DNA from: Mycolicibacterium setense
Lineage (GTDB): Bacteria > Actinomycetota > Actinomycetes > Mycobacteriales > Mycobacteriaceae
NCBI RefSeq assembly: GCF_000805385.1
Contig: NZ_JTJW01000005.1
Location: forward strand, 124,001-188,000
Direction of reading: 5' to 3'
DNA: 64,000 nucleotides
Part shown: positions 54,429-62,067 of the stretch, piece after piece
How the letters are laid out: every line of letters starts with the position of its first letter
Numbering within the stretch: the first letter of the stretch is position 1
Notes under the pieces: model-generated
Told to the model about the DNA's origin: nothing
Seen by the model: only the letters and a program-made list of their open reading frames with translations
Database searches by the model: none
Translations under genes and position numbers: made by a program

Positions 54429-55031
54429 ATGGAGTCGACAACCACACCGAAGCTTGGCGACGAGTTCGCAGAGGCTATGTGTTACGCGGCAAAACTACAT
54501 GCGACACAGACCCGGAAGGGCGGGGACATCCCGTACTTCGGACATCTGATGTCGGTGTCGGCACTGGTGATCGAAGCCGGTGGCAGCCAGACGCAGGCGA
54601 TCGCGGGCCTTCTCCACGACGCCGTCGAAGACCAGGGCGGAAAGCCGACTTTGGACGAGATCGAATCCCGGTTCGGTTCGGCCGTCGCCAAGATCGTGTC
54701 CGAGTGCAGCGATACGGACGAGGTACCCAAACCGCCGTGGCGTGATCGCAAGGAACGCTATATCGCGCATTTGCGGGGAGCCTCCGATGATGCTGTCCTG
54801 GTCTCGTTGGCCGACAAGGTTGACAACGCCCGGGCGATTCTGCGCGACCTGCGGTTGCACGGTGACCACCTCTGGCAGCGCTTCAACGTCAAGGATCCGC
54901 AACAGCATCTGTGGTACTACCGCAGCCTGCTGGAGGTGTTCGAGGAGCGGACTGACAGTTGGCTGGTGGATGAGCTCAGGTACACCGTCGAGCAGATTGC
55001 GGGGCTAGCCGGTCCTACTGTGCACACGTAG
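54429..55031 (+). CDS. HD-domain phosphohydrolase (SpoT-hydrolase/MESH1-like)
   Basis: This 200-residue protein matches the stand-alone HD hydrolases related to the SpoT hydrolase domain: YFGHLMSVSALVIEAG gives the first histidine, GLLHDAVEDQGGKP the HD pair with ED, and LVSLADKVDNARAIL the final aspartate. These enzymes hydrolyse (p)ppGpp or related nucleotides with a divalent metal. No synthetase or TGS/ACT domains are attached. Its place in an accessory region may mean it counters a nucleotide-alarmone toxin or controls a local stress response; that is inference. Confidence 0.82.
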   Translation: MESTTTPKLGDEFAEAMCYAAKLHATQTRKGGDIPYFGHLMSVSALVIEAGGSQTQAIAGLLHDAVEDQGGKPTLDEIESRFGSAVAKIVSECSDTDEVPKPPWRDRKERYIAHLRGASDDAVLVSLADKVDNARAILRDLRLHGDHLWQRFNVKDPQQHLWYYRSLLEVFEERTDSWLVDELRYTVEQIAGLAGPTVHT

Positions 55032-55090
55032 GTGCGGCTGCGGCCTGAGCTGCAGGCGCAGCGGACCGGACAATGGCGCGAGTGGAGTAG

Positions 55091-55447
55091 TCAGAAGTAG
55101 TTTGCGAACTGGTACTTGACGCCGCTGGACTCGATTGTCCGATCGAGTCCGTACGACGCGTCGCCCGACGAGTTGCGGGCGAGCACATCGAGGATGTCAG
55201 CTTCGGGTTGCCCACCAAGCGCGTTCGTCAGGGCGGGCACATCCTCGGCGGCGATCGTGTAGTAGCACTCGTATTCACCGTCCGGGCTGATGAATTCGGT
55301 GACCGCGCCAAGATCTTGCCCGACGATCCGAAGCGTTCCGTTGGAGTCGAGATAGGCATCAAGATTGAGCCAGCTGCCGTCCTCGCGGTGTTCATTCAGC
55401 AGGCTCACGTGGCGGGATTCTGCACGCTCGGGCCCGGTTTGATCCAT
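55091..55447 (-). CDS. Hypothetical protein of actinobacterial type
   Basis: The 118-residue product reads HVSLLNEHREDGSWLNLDAY, LRIVGQDLGAVTEFISPDG, EYECYYTIAAEDVPALTNAL and EADILDVLARN. I have the impression of a small, widespread actinobacterial family of unknown function. It is acidic with no membrane helix or signal peptide. It is convergent with the HD-domain gene. Confidence 0.62.
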   Translation of the reverse strand: MDQTGPERAESRHVSLLNEHREDGSWLNLDAYLDSNGTLRIVGQDLGAVTEFISPDGEYECYYTIAAEDVPALTNALGGQPEADILDVLARNSSGDASYGLDRTIESSGVKYQFANYF

Positions 55448-55550
55448 GTCGTTGAGCTCCTACTGGTTTGCTGCATCGACGGATGTCACAATAGCCGATC
55501 TGGCCAGCGCGATCGGGCAGACGCCGGAGCACTCCTGCAAAGACAGGGCG

Positions 55551-55936
55551 GTGTCCGGCGAGCCGAGCTTTGTCGATGTGGTCAACCCGAAGCCAGGGGA
55601 GATCCGCGCCTGGGCATACAGCGGAGCGTGCGAGCAGATGCAGGACTGGGACCTCATCGTCGCTGACGTGGACAACTTGGAATTGCTCCTGGAGCTCGTC
55701 GGCGATCAAGCGTGCCATGCTCGCAAATACCTTCTTGACAGTTTGTATTGCCTGGTCGCCATTCGGACCACACCGACCCGCGGCTGTTGAGAGCCGCCGA
55801 GACGGCGCGGAAAGCCACGGATGCGTGGATCGCGACGTGGGGTCGGCACGTTTGTCTGGTCCCTGAGCATCCGTCCGATTTCAATCGGGCGGACTGGTGT
55901 GGCCGGCACGGTTTTGGCGCGAACTCGGGCGAATAG
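55551..55936 (+). pseudogene. Frameshifted copy of the 58378-58764 gene
   Basis: From GTG 55551 (VSGEPSFVDVVNP) to about 55752 this frame is colinear with the intact gene at 58378. It then breaks: where the intact copy reads LYCMFGHSDRTDPRLL, this one loses one base (CTGGTCGCC against an expected CTGGTCGGCC) and stops soon after. The rest of the protein (HSDHTDPRLLRAAETARKAT, HPSDFNRADWC) continues in the next frame to TAG 55934-55936. The upstream frame from 55446 has no counterpart in the intact copy. Confidence 0.82.
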
Positions 55937-55958
55937 CGCTCCACGCGCACATCAAATC

Positions 55959-55975
55959 ACCGCCCTGCGGGCGGT
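55959..55975. terminator. Hairpin terminator before cassette copy B
   Basis: ACCGCCC, loop TGC, GGGCGGT gives a perfect seven-pair stem followed by TTC. It sits just after the frameshifted gene and ten bases before the PafBC-type promoter, so it would insulate the cassette. Confidence 0.6.
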
Positions 55976-55984
55976 TTCGCAAGG

Positions 55985-56007
55985 TTGTCGGTGGCCTCTG
56001 TCATTCT
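55985..56007 (+). promoter_or_regulatory. PafBC-type DNA-damage promoter (cassette copy B)
   Basis: TTGTCGGTG at 55985-55993, eight bases (GCCTCTGT), then CATTCT at 56002-56007. The upstream element and spacing match the consensus TTGTCRGTG-N8-TAnnnT, with C for T in the first -10 position. The gene starts at 56076. Confidence 0.72.
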
Positions 56008-56075
56008 GTCCGGCTCGCCTGAGCACGCGCCTGCTCCGTCACGGTGGGCGGATTGAACGATGGGAGGCAGGAGAC

Positions 56076-56468
56076 ATGACTCGTGATACCGGAGGCCGCC
56101 GCACCAAGGCGGTCGAATTCGACGACGACCTGTTGGAGCGCATCACGGAGGTGATCGCCGGCAGCGATGTCGTCGAGACGCTGAGTAACAAGCGCACCAA
56201 CTGGATAACGTCGTTCGACCGCACAGGCGTGTGGGTGGAAACGGAGCGGTCCAGGGCACGTGCATCCGGACCTCAGCGGGTGCCGGCGTGGATGATCGTC
56301 GTGGCCTGGGAACAGTTGCGTAAGAACGGAACTCTCAGCCACATCGAGCTTCTCAACGACCTCAAGGTCATGCGGTCGGCGTTCGTCTGCGCATTACTCG
56401 CACAGTTCCCTGATGTCGTGGTGGTGCAAGATCGCCCGGCTGTCCTGGAAAGGATCGCTAACCCGTGA
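56076..56468 (+). CDS. Damage-promoter-driven winged-helix-like protein, copy B
   Basis: This 130-residue protein is the paralog of 49428-49820: NWITSFDRTGVWVETERSRA, GPQRVPAWMIVVAWEQLRKN and RSAFVCALLAQFPDVVVV. The N-terminal 20 residues differ from copy A. The pattern of a strand pair with VxTERS, an AWExL helix and an RSAFxxALLA helix again suggests a small winged-helix-like domain; no enzyme motif exists. ATG 56076 follows GGGAGGCAGGAGAC. Its stop overlaps the start of the partner gene (GTGA). PafBC-type promoter control predicts induction by DNA damage. The function is unknown. Confidence 0.72.
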   Translation: MTRDTGGRRTKAVEFDDDLLERITEVIAGSDVVETLSNKRTNWITSFDRTGVWVETERSRARASGPQRVPAWMIVVAWEQLRKNGTLSHIELLNDLKVMRSAFVCALLAQFPDVVVVQDRPAVLERIANP

Positions 56469-56866
56469 AGTACACGAGTCGGGCAGTGAACTACGGCTGG
56501 GAGCATTGGCGGCTCAACAGCGTCGACGATGACAGTCTCCAGTGGCTGGCGATCAGCCGACCGGAGGCGCGGGCGGTCATCGACCGATCCAAGGTGTGGA
56601 CGTTGATCCCGGACCGGCAGATATTTCTCGCGAATTGGGTTGTTACTGAGGATCATCACCGGCAGCATGAACCGGGCACCTGGATCCACGAGAACATCGA
56701 CATCGATGAGGCCCGGGCGATCGCTCTGGAGGTACCGCGGGTGCCTCCAGAGGAGTTGGCCCGGATTCTGCGTCCGGAGCGCTGCCTCACTCTCGATCAA
56801 CTTGACCGGTATCCGGCCGACAAGATCCTCGGCACTCGGATTGCTCGGCTCTTGCGTCGGGACTGA
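56465..56866 (+). CDS. Partner protein of the damage-responsive cassette (intact copy)
   Basis: The 133-residue protein starts at GTG 56465, overlapping the previous stop. Visible blocks are YGWEHWRLNSVDDDSLQWLA, KVWTLIPDRQIFLANW, WIHENIDIDEARAIALEV and LARILRPERCLTLDQLDRYP. It has an even mix of strand and helix and looks soluble. I do not recognise the family. Tight coupling to the upstream gene in both copies, even in the decayed one, says the two work together, perhaps as a protein-partner or toxin-immunity pair, though no direct evidence supports a toxin role. Confidence 0.7.
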   Translation: MKYTSRAVNYGWEHWRLNSVDDDSLQWLAISRPEARAVIDRSKVWTLIPDRQIFLANWVVTEDHHRQHEPGTWIHENIDIDEARAIALEVPRVPPEELARILRPERCLTLDQLDRYPADKILGTRIARLLRRD

Positions 56867-56923
56867 CCCGCAGCTATTGCGAATGCGGTTTGTCATGTCA
56901 CACCCACATAGTTAGATCTGGGT

Positions 56924-58276
56924 ATGGCGGAAACCGGGAATTCCGGAGAAGTTGTCGGCGACCAATCCGAGCAGTCGGTCCGCGATGTCGTTCCAGACAA
57001 GGCGTCGGTGAACGGCATCGTGAGCGTCGAGGTGTTTCAGGATCGCGACGATGACTACCTGAGGTGGGTGCACGGGCACAGCGCCGGTTACGTGATCAAC
57101 GTCGAACGAAGTCTGCGTGGTGTCGCCAAGCTGCACCACTCCGCATGCCGCACGATCATCGACAGGCCACCATTTACTGAGTCTTACATCAAGATCTGCT
57201 CGACTACGCTCCGTGACTTCGACGAATGGGTTGTGGGCTACCCAAGCATCGACCTGTCGCCGTGCGGGACGTGCCAGCCACCCGCGTACATCGCTTCAAG
57301 CCCGGATTCGGTGTCATCCCAACAGGTTTCGTCAGCACCGAAGGCCACAGAGGATGAGCCGAACGCGACGGCAGCGGATGAATGGGAAATCGACGGACCC
57401 GGGCCCGGTAAGCCGTGGGTCCGGTTGTGGATCGACCGCTACATTCCGTATGAACGGCTCACCGATGATCAGCGGGCCGCTCGCGCGGCGCTCCGGGCAA
57501 GGGTGCGATCCCTAACAGCGGAGCCCGGCGAAATCCTGCACGCAAGTTTTGCCGGCGTGACACCCGATGGGATGGACGTCGAGAACGTGGTGCTCTACAA
57601 CATCGACGGCACCGCGGGAGGGTGCTTCCAGCCAGGCACCCGGCACGGAGTCCGCATCGAAACGGCGCATGCTCTGCATGGCAATGCGCCGTCTGGCCTA
57701 TCACATGCGTGCTCATACGAATATGGACTGACGAGCCCGGACAGCCGATTCACCCATTGGGGGCCCATACGGCCACTGGCTCGCTTCACTGAAGCCGATC
57801 TTGGAGAGTTCCCCTCCGCCAAGCGATTGGAACAGGTCTGGCTCGCCATTCACCACACCAACGACCTGGATGTCGCCGAGACGCCCATCGCCGCGTCGGA
57901 CCGGATCGCGATCCGCCTTACCGTCAGTTACCCGTGCTCGCGAACAACAGGGGCCAGCCCCGAACTTGTCAAAGCGCTCATCGACGGCACCGTCGCCGCG
58001 TTCCAGTGCCACCTTGACAGGACATCGGTCGACGAGATCGGCGCGCGACTGGCCCGCACCACGGGCAGGCCGGCAGATCTGATCAAGCAACTGCTGCTCG
58101 ACGGCAGGCATGCCGTCCTGGGCGCCGCCGATCGGCTCGTTTATCTGAGGGGAGCAGGGGTGCAATGGAATCCGGCGGACCACTTGGTGGCGGCCGCGCA
58201 GGTTGAATGTCGCCCAGTGCCCGATACCAAATGGTCGTTGTCCGGCGAGATCGATGCTGTCGAATCGACGCCGTGA
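56924..58276 (+). CDS. Hypothetical protein with His/Cys-rich N-terminal region
   Basis: This 450-residue protein has an N-terminal part with SAGYVINVERSLRG, LHHSACRTI, YIKICSTTLRDFDEWV and SPCGTCQPP, an arrangement of histidine and cysteines that could coordinate zinc. A low-complexity linker follows (about residues 125-150). The second half has no clear motif (for example LTVSYPCSRTTGASPELVKA, VDEIGARLARTTGRPADLI). No signal peptide or membrane segment is present. Its neighbours are the duplicated cassette and gene families, so it may belong to the accessory region. Function unknown. Confidence 0.7.
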   Translation: MAETGNSGEVVGDQSEQSVRDVVPDKASVNGIVSVEVFQDRDDDYLRWVHGHSAGYVINVERSLRGVAKLHHSACRTIIDRPPFTESYIKICSTTLRDFDEWVVGYPSIDLSPCGTCQPPAYIASSPDSVSSQQVSSAPKATEDEPNATAADEWEIDGPGPGKPWVRLWIDRYIPYERLTDDQRAARAALRARVRSLTAEPGEILHASFAGVTPDGMDVENVVLYNIDGTAGGCFQPGTRHGVRIETAHALHGNAPSGLSHACSYEYGLTSPDSRFTHWGPIRPLARFTEADLGEFPSAKRLEQVWLAIHHTNDLDVAETPIAASDRIAIRLTVSYPCSRTTGASPELVKALIDGTVAAFQCHLDRTSVDEIGARLARTTGRPADLIKQLLLDGRHAVLGAADRLVYLRGAGVQWNPADHLVAAAQVECRPVPDTKWSLSGEIDAVESTP

Positions 58277-58377
58277 TGCCAAGCAGCTCATGAAGATCCG
58301 GGACTTGCGGCTACAACCACATCCTTCTGGGCCAAATACGTTCTCCACCAGTCCAGTTCACTTGCGACGATAGTGCG

Positions 58378-58764
58378 ATGTCGGACGAGCCGAGCTTCGT
58401 CGATGTGGTCAACCCGACGCCGGAGGAGATCCGCGCCTGGGCATACAGCGGAGCTTTCGAGCCGATGCAGGACTGGGACCTCATCATCGCCGACGTCGAC
58501 ACTGTGGAACTGCTCCTGGAGCTGATCGGCGATCAATCGTGCCCGGCCCGGAAGTACCTTCTTGACAGTTTGTATTGCATGTTCGGCCATTCGGATCGCA
58601 CCGACCCACGCCTCTTGCGAGCCGCCGAGACTGCTCGGGTAGCACCGGATGGGTGGATCGCAACGTGGGGTCGGCGCGCTTGTCACGTCGCTGAGCGTCC
58701 GTCTGATTTCAATCGTGCGGACTGGTGTGGTCTGGACGGTTTTCGCTCGAACCCTGACGGATAG
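58378..58764 (+). CDS. Hypothetical protein, intact paralog of the 55551 pseudogene
   Basis: This 128-residue protein reads EPSFVDVVNPTPEEIRAWAY, MQDWDLIIADVDTVELLLEL, KYLLDSLYCMFGHSDRTDP and HVAERPSDFNRADWC. It is soluble and acidic, and no known motif is visible. The frameshifted copy 2.8 kb upstream shows that the family is expanded here. ATG 58378 begins the conserved stretch. It may be a small immunity or regulator protein, but this is a guess. Confidence 0.7.
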   Translation: MSDEPSFVDVVNPTPEEIRAWAYSGAFEPMQDWDLIIADVDTVELLLELIGDQSCPARKYLLDSLYCMFGHSDRTDPRLLRAAETARVAPDGWIATWGRRACHVAERPSDFNRADWCGLDGFRSNPDG

Positions 58765-58934
58765 CGTCTGCGCGGCCGCGCGCACACCCGCTCAGCACCC
58801 TGTGCGCGGGCCTCGCTAGGTATCGTCGAACTCTTGCGGCACTTCGGATCTGGTGCGGATGCGGCAGAAGTGACTCGCGGTCCGGCAGCGGGCTGGCTCC
58901 GCCAACTTCCCTCCTGCGCTGCGGATTCGCAAGT

Positions 58935-58957
58935 TTGTCGGTGGGCTCTGCCATTCT
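58935..58957 (+). promoter_or_regulatory. PafBC-type promoter of the Ltp-like gene
   Basis: TTGTCGGTG at 58935-58943, eight bases (GGCTCTGC), CATTCT at 58952-58957, in front of the gene starting at 59008. It fits TTGTCRGTG-N8-TAnnnT except for C at the first -10 base. Confidence 0.72.
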
Positions 58958-59007
58958 GTTCGGCTCGCATGTGCGAGCAACCATGAACAACGGATGGAGC
59001 ACATACG

Positions 59008-59565
59008 ATGACTACCTACCAGGTCAAGACGGCCGCGACCCTGCATCACATGACGAGTCGCACGATGACGAGAAAGAGCCTTCTCGGCGCCCTCGCCGTG
59101 GGCACGCTGTTGCCATTCGGTGGCACCACCTTGTGGTCAGCCCAGGCCACCAGTGGGGGACTCGACGTGGCCGCGCCGGCAGTGCAGTTGGCCGGCGCCG
59201 TCACCAGCATCGAGGAGCACCGTGAACCGCACGTGCGAGCTCTCTCGGGGCCTATGGTCCCGTTGGAACCCGCCCCGACAGTAAGTCAGCGCAACGCGGT
59301 GCGGGCCGCCAAGGATTACCTCGATTACAGCGCCTTCTCCCGACAGGGCCTCATCGAGCAATTGGAATACGAGGACTTCTCAACCACAGACGCGACTTTC
59401 GCCGTCGACAGCATCACCGTTGACTGGAATGAGCAAGCCGCGAAAGCTGCGAAGGCCTACCTGGACTATTCAGCGTTCTCCCGTGGCGGACTCATCGAGC
59501 AGCTCGAGTACGAGGGATTCACCCCGGCGCAGGCGGTCTACGGGGCCACGGCCGCAGGGCTGTAG
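59008..59565 (+). CDS. Secreted/exported protein with two Ltp-type repeats
   Basis: The 185-residue protein starts with a basic segment and a hydrophobic signal-like stretch (KSLLGALAVGTLLPFGG, then SAQA); ATG 59050 or 59065 would give a more classical signal peptide. Two tandem repeats follow: AAKDYLDYSAFSRQGLIEQL with EYEDFSTTDATFAVD, and AAKAYLDYSAFSRGGLIEQL with EYEGFTPAQAVYGA. These are the helix-turn-helix-like repeats of the Ltp family (PF07553), first known from a phage lipoprotein that blocks phage DNA injection. There is no lipobox cysteine. Together with the damage-type promoter this suggests an envelope response gene; a role in phage exclusion is inference. Confidence 0.8.
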   Translation: MTTYQVKTAATLHHMTSRTMTRKSLLGALAVGTLLPFGGTTLWSAQATSGGLDVAAPAVQLAGAVTSIEEHREPHVRALSGPMVPLEPAPTVSQRNAVRAAKDYLDYSAFSRQGLIEQLEYEDFSTTDATFAVDSITVDWNEQAAKAAKAYLDYSAFSRGGLIEQLEYEGFTPAQAVYGATAAGL

Positions 59566-59625
59566 TCGCGATGGCTGCAGCCTCACCGACCATCACGCGA
59601 TACCGGCTGCCGACGATCCCAACAC

Positions 59626-59648
59626 TTGTCGGTGGCCAGGGTGATACT
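59626..59648 (+). promoter_or_regulatory. PafBC-type promoter of the coiled-coil membrane protein
   Basis: TTGTCGGTG at 59626-59634, eight bases (GCCAGGGT), GATACT at 59643-59648. The spacing and upstream element fit the consensus; G replaces T at the first -10 base. The gene begins at 59752. Confidence 0.65.
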
Positions 59649-59751
59649 GAGCGGCTCCCGCGAGCACTGGCTGGCCGTCCGCGGGGGTCGTTCTGGCCCA
59701 ACGGAATCAACGACGTATTGGCATCCATGGACCCATCCCAGGAGGTGTTTC

Positions 59752-60549
59752 ATGAGCAATAAGAGCTCATCCGGCTCGGGCGGCGTGATCTTCTTCGTCT
59801 TCGTGCTCATCGCGCTTGTTCCGAAGCCGGTCTGGATCGCCGTCGGTGTCATTACCGCGCTAGTCGTTGTGGGTTGGGCCGGCTACAAGGTCGTCGTCGC
59901 TCTGGAACAACGCAGCTATGAGGCTCAGGAACGGGCACGTATCGAGAAGGCGAAGCAAGCGGCGGACGCCAAACGCCAACGCGAAGAACAGATCCGTAAG
60001 GAAAAGCAACGGCGCATCGACACGCTCGGCAAGCAGAATGCCGCGCTGGTCGAGTCCGCGCTGACGGCGGTGAAGCAGGTGGCTGCGTCCGAAGCCGCTC
60101 GCGCCGGATGGTTGGGCAACGTCGACTTCAGCGCCGACATCAAGGCGATCACCGACAACTTCGAGAAGGCGCACGCGCTGCGTGGCGTGATCGGTAAGTT
60201 GTCGGCGCTGGACAGGCCCACCGCGGACGATCGCAAAATTCTCGCGGAAGCCAAGACCACTGCTGCCAAGCTGGAAGTCGTTGCGATCGAACGGGTGGAG
60301 CTGATCGGCAAATGCGCCAAGGAGGCGCAGCTCATCGACAAGTCACTACGCACCGAACGTGAGGACGCGCGGGTTGCCGAGCAGCGCGCCGAGCTGCACG
60401 CGAAGCTGAGCGCCATGCTCTACGGCATCGAGGCCACCCCAGAAGCCACGCAGCAGGATTCGGCGGTGGATGCGGTTATGGCACGCGTGCAGGCCTACCG
60501 GGAGATCAAGAGTCAGATTCAACAAGCCCGTGACGGCGGCGCCGCGTAG
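59752..60549 (+). CDS. Membrane protein with long cytoplasmic coiled coil
   Basis: This 265-residue protein has two hydrophobic segments near the N-terminus (VIFFVFVLIALVP, about 12-24, and VWIAVGVITALVVVGWAGY, about 27-45). Residues about 50-95 form a highly charged coiled coil (KQAADAKRQREEQIRKEKQR), and a helical domain extends to the end. ATG 59752 has GGAGG nine bases before it. The preceding gene's promoter-like element at 59626 suggests damage induction. There is no enzyme motif. It could shape membrane or septum behaviour under stress, which is only a guess. Confidence 0.75.
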   Translation: MSNKSSSGSGGVIFFVFVLIALVPKPVWIAVGVITALVVVGWAGYKVVVALEQRSYEAQERARIEKAKQAADAKRQREEQIRKEKQRRIDTLGKQNAALVESALTAVKQVAASEAARAGWLGNVDFSADIKAITDNFEKAHALRGVIGKLSALDRPTADDRKILAEAKTTAAKLEVVAIERVELIGKCAKEAQLIDKSLRTEREDARVAEQRAELHAKLSAMLYGIEATPEATQQDSAVDAVMARVQAYREIKSQIQQARDGGAA

Positions 60550-60576
60550 CTGCGGCACGTCGAGGACACGTAACAG

Positions 60577-61656
60577 TCACAGGGCCGTCGTTCCCCGGAT
60601 CCACTCCGGTACGAACGCGATATCGAGCCGCGCAATCGACTTGTACCCCGACCACGTCGCAATCCCCGGCGGCTGGCTGGCATAGACCCCGCGAGCCGCA
60701 GCCACTACCCGGTTGTATTCAGTGGGCCAACGGATTTCGTTGGCGATCTGCTCCAACATGGCCTGATCACGCTCCAGCACTTCGGTGATGATCCCGACCG
60801 CCGGCAGCGCGTGCCGCTTGTCTGTGTTGCACCGCGCGCAGGCCAGCACCAGGTTGGCCAGGCCGTCGATGCCGACGAGCGACCACGGCAGCACATGATC
60901 GATCGGGTTGTCAGCCGGCAGGTGCGCCTTGCAGTAGAAGCAGTGCGGGGTGAACGCATCCTTGAACGGCTCCCGCACGGCAGCCAGCGCGGTGCGGTCC
61001 CGGCCGAACAAATGGCCGGCGATATCCGGCACCTCGGCGGTGAGGAACTTGTTCATTCGTCGCACATCGTCGACCCACATGATCTCCAGCGCGGGTTTGA
61101 GCAGTCCGGCGAGCCGGGCCAGGCCGGTCGCCACCCCGGGCATCAGCTCGATCGCGTCACCGTGGGCGCGCAGCGTCCGGCGGGAGACGTTGGGATGCAG
61201 AAAGCTGTCGTCATAGAGAAACGGGTCATTGGTGTCGGCGCCCGGCAGGCGCTGCAGCCGGTACAACGGCTGTTGCGCCAGGCAGAGGCCGATGTCGTCG
61301 ATGGACGCTTGATAGACCTCCGGTGCCGTCATCATCGCGACACTCAGCGACGAGCCGGCCGCAGCGGAACGTAACTCCCTGACGGCGCGAGGAATTCGTT
61401 CGCGTTCGCCGGTGGACTGCCGAAGGTCGTGGCCCTCGAACGGGCGCACCTGGCGCCAGTACAGCTCCAGCACCCGGTGTGCGAGATCGGGGATGGGCAC
61501 CGTCAACGGATCCGACGGATGCTGCGGCAGGTTCTCGATGCAGCAATCAATGAGCGCCATCAGGGTGGCCAGTTTGTACGTCGCCACCCGGGCGCCCGTC
61601 TCTAGGATCGCCACCACGCGCTGACCGAGCAGCAGGGGATCGGTGGCGTCGGGCAC
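60577..61656 (-). CDS. HNH endonuclease-domain protein
   Basis: The 359-residue protein carries a C-terminal HNH domain with zinc ligands: CFYCKAHLPADNPIDHVLPW (about residues 237-256), where DH gives the first HNH histidine, and LANLVLACARCNTDKRHALP with the second part. The remainder (1-230) is helical and unrecognised. HNH enzymes cut or nick DNA, but many in bacterial chromosomes are of unknown use. It is convergent with the coiled-coil gene. The start ATG at 61656 fits the frame; the gene might be repair or defence related. Confidence 0.8.
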   Translation of the reverse strand: MPDATDPLLLGQRVVAILETGARVATYKLATLMALIDCCIENLPQHPSDPLTVPIPDLAHRVLELYWRQVRPFEGHDLRQSTGERERIPRAVRELRSAAAGSSLSVAMMTAPEVYQASIDDIGLCLAQQPLYRLQRLPGADTNDPFLYDDSFLHPNVSRRTLRAHGDAIELMPGVATGLARLAGLLKPALEIMWVDDVRRMNKFLTAEVPDIAGHLFGRDRTALAAVREPFKDAFTPHCFYCKAHLPADNPIDHVLPWSLVGIDGLANLVLACARCNTDKRHALPAVGIITEVLERDQAMLEQIANEIRWPTEYNRVVAAARGVYASQPPGIATWSGYKSIARLDIAFVPEWIRGTTAL

Positions 61657-61713
61657 ACGCCCTTGTTACCACGGCGAGCGGGCATTCGGGGTGTGGTCGG
61701 TTCGAGATTGACC

Positions 61714-61986
61714 CTAACGCCACATCTCCGGCCGACGCGGCCGTTGGTAGTCGTCGTGTGATGCGAGGACATTGCCGTACTCGTCTTCGGCCCACCACCG
61801 CTCAAACGTTCCACCCCGCTGCCTAATCACCCGATCCAGCTGCACAAGGACGTACTCCTTGGTGCGGTCGACCGCTTCGTGCGCTGTCGCACCGAGCTCG
61901 CACCCGTGCACGGCGAGGTCAACCGTCCCCATGTCGGAGCGCATGTAGAACGTCACCGTCACGCGAACTCGATGCGGTTCAAGCAT
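61714..61986 (-). CDS. Hypothetical 90-residue protein
   Basis: The frame from ATG 61986 reads MLEPHRVRVTVTFYMRSDMG, LAVHGCELGATAHEAVDRT and GTFERWWAEDEYGNVLASHD. The strand-rich start and helical end suggest a compact soluble protein. The ATG overlaps the TGA of a 23-codon frame immediately upstream, which has a strong ribosome-binding site, so translation is likely coupled. Function unknown. Confidence 0.6.
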   Translation of the reverse strand: MLEPHRVRVTVTFYMRSDMGTVDLAVHGCELGATAHEAVDRTKEYVLVQLDRVIRQRGGTFERWWAEDEYGNVLASHDDYQRPRRPEMWR

Positions 61987-62050
61987 TTTCGATCTGCGGA
62001 GGATGCTCGTCGGCCACCGGGTACACGGTGCCAAACCTCTGGTTGTTCAT
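61979..62050 (-). CDS. Possible 23-codon leader peptide
   Basis: ATG 62050 follows AAGGAG by three bases on the minus strand, a near-ideal Shine-Dalgarno. The frame (MNNQRFGTVYPVADEHPP and a few more) ends in TGA that overlaps the ATG of the downstream gene as ATGCTTGA. The arrangement is typical of translational coupling. Whether the peptide has a function of its own is not known. Confidence 0.5.
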   Translation of the reverse strand: MNNQRFGTVYPVADEHPPQIENA

Positions 62051-62067
62051 GGTCTCCTTCCTGAGCT

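Larger units (their letters stand above)
55985..56866 (+). repeat. Copy B of a duplicated promoter-plus-two-gene cassette
   Basis: This copy is the intact counterpart of 49353-50223. Promoter element, 130-codon gene and overlapping partner gene are in the same order and about the same spacing. No flanking inverted repeats or transposase were seen. Confidence 0.8.

Noticed and set aside
58755..58810. GC-rich hairpin after the 58378-58764 gene as terminator
   Set aside because: The stem is imperfect and interrupted; it does not meet the quality of the hairpins at 5294 or 55959.
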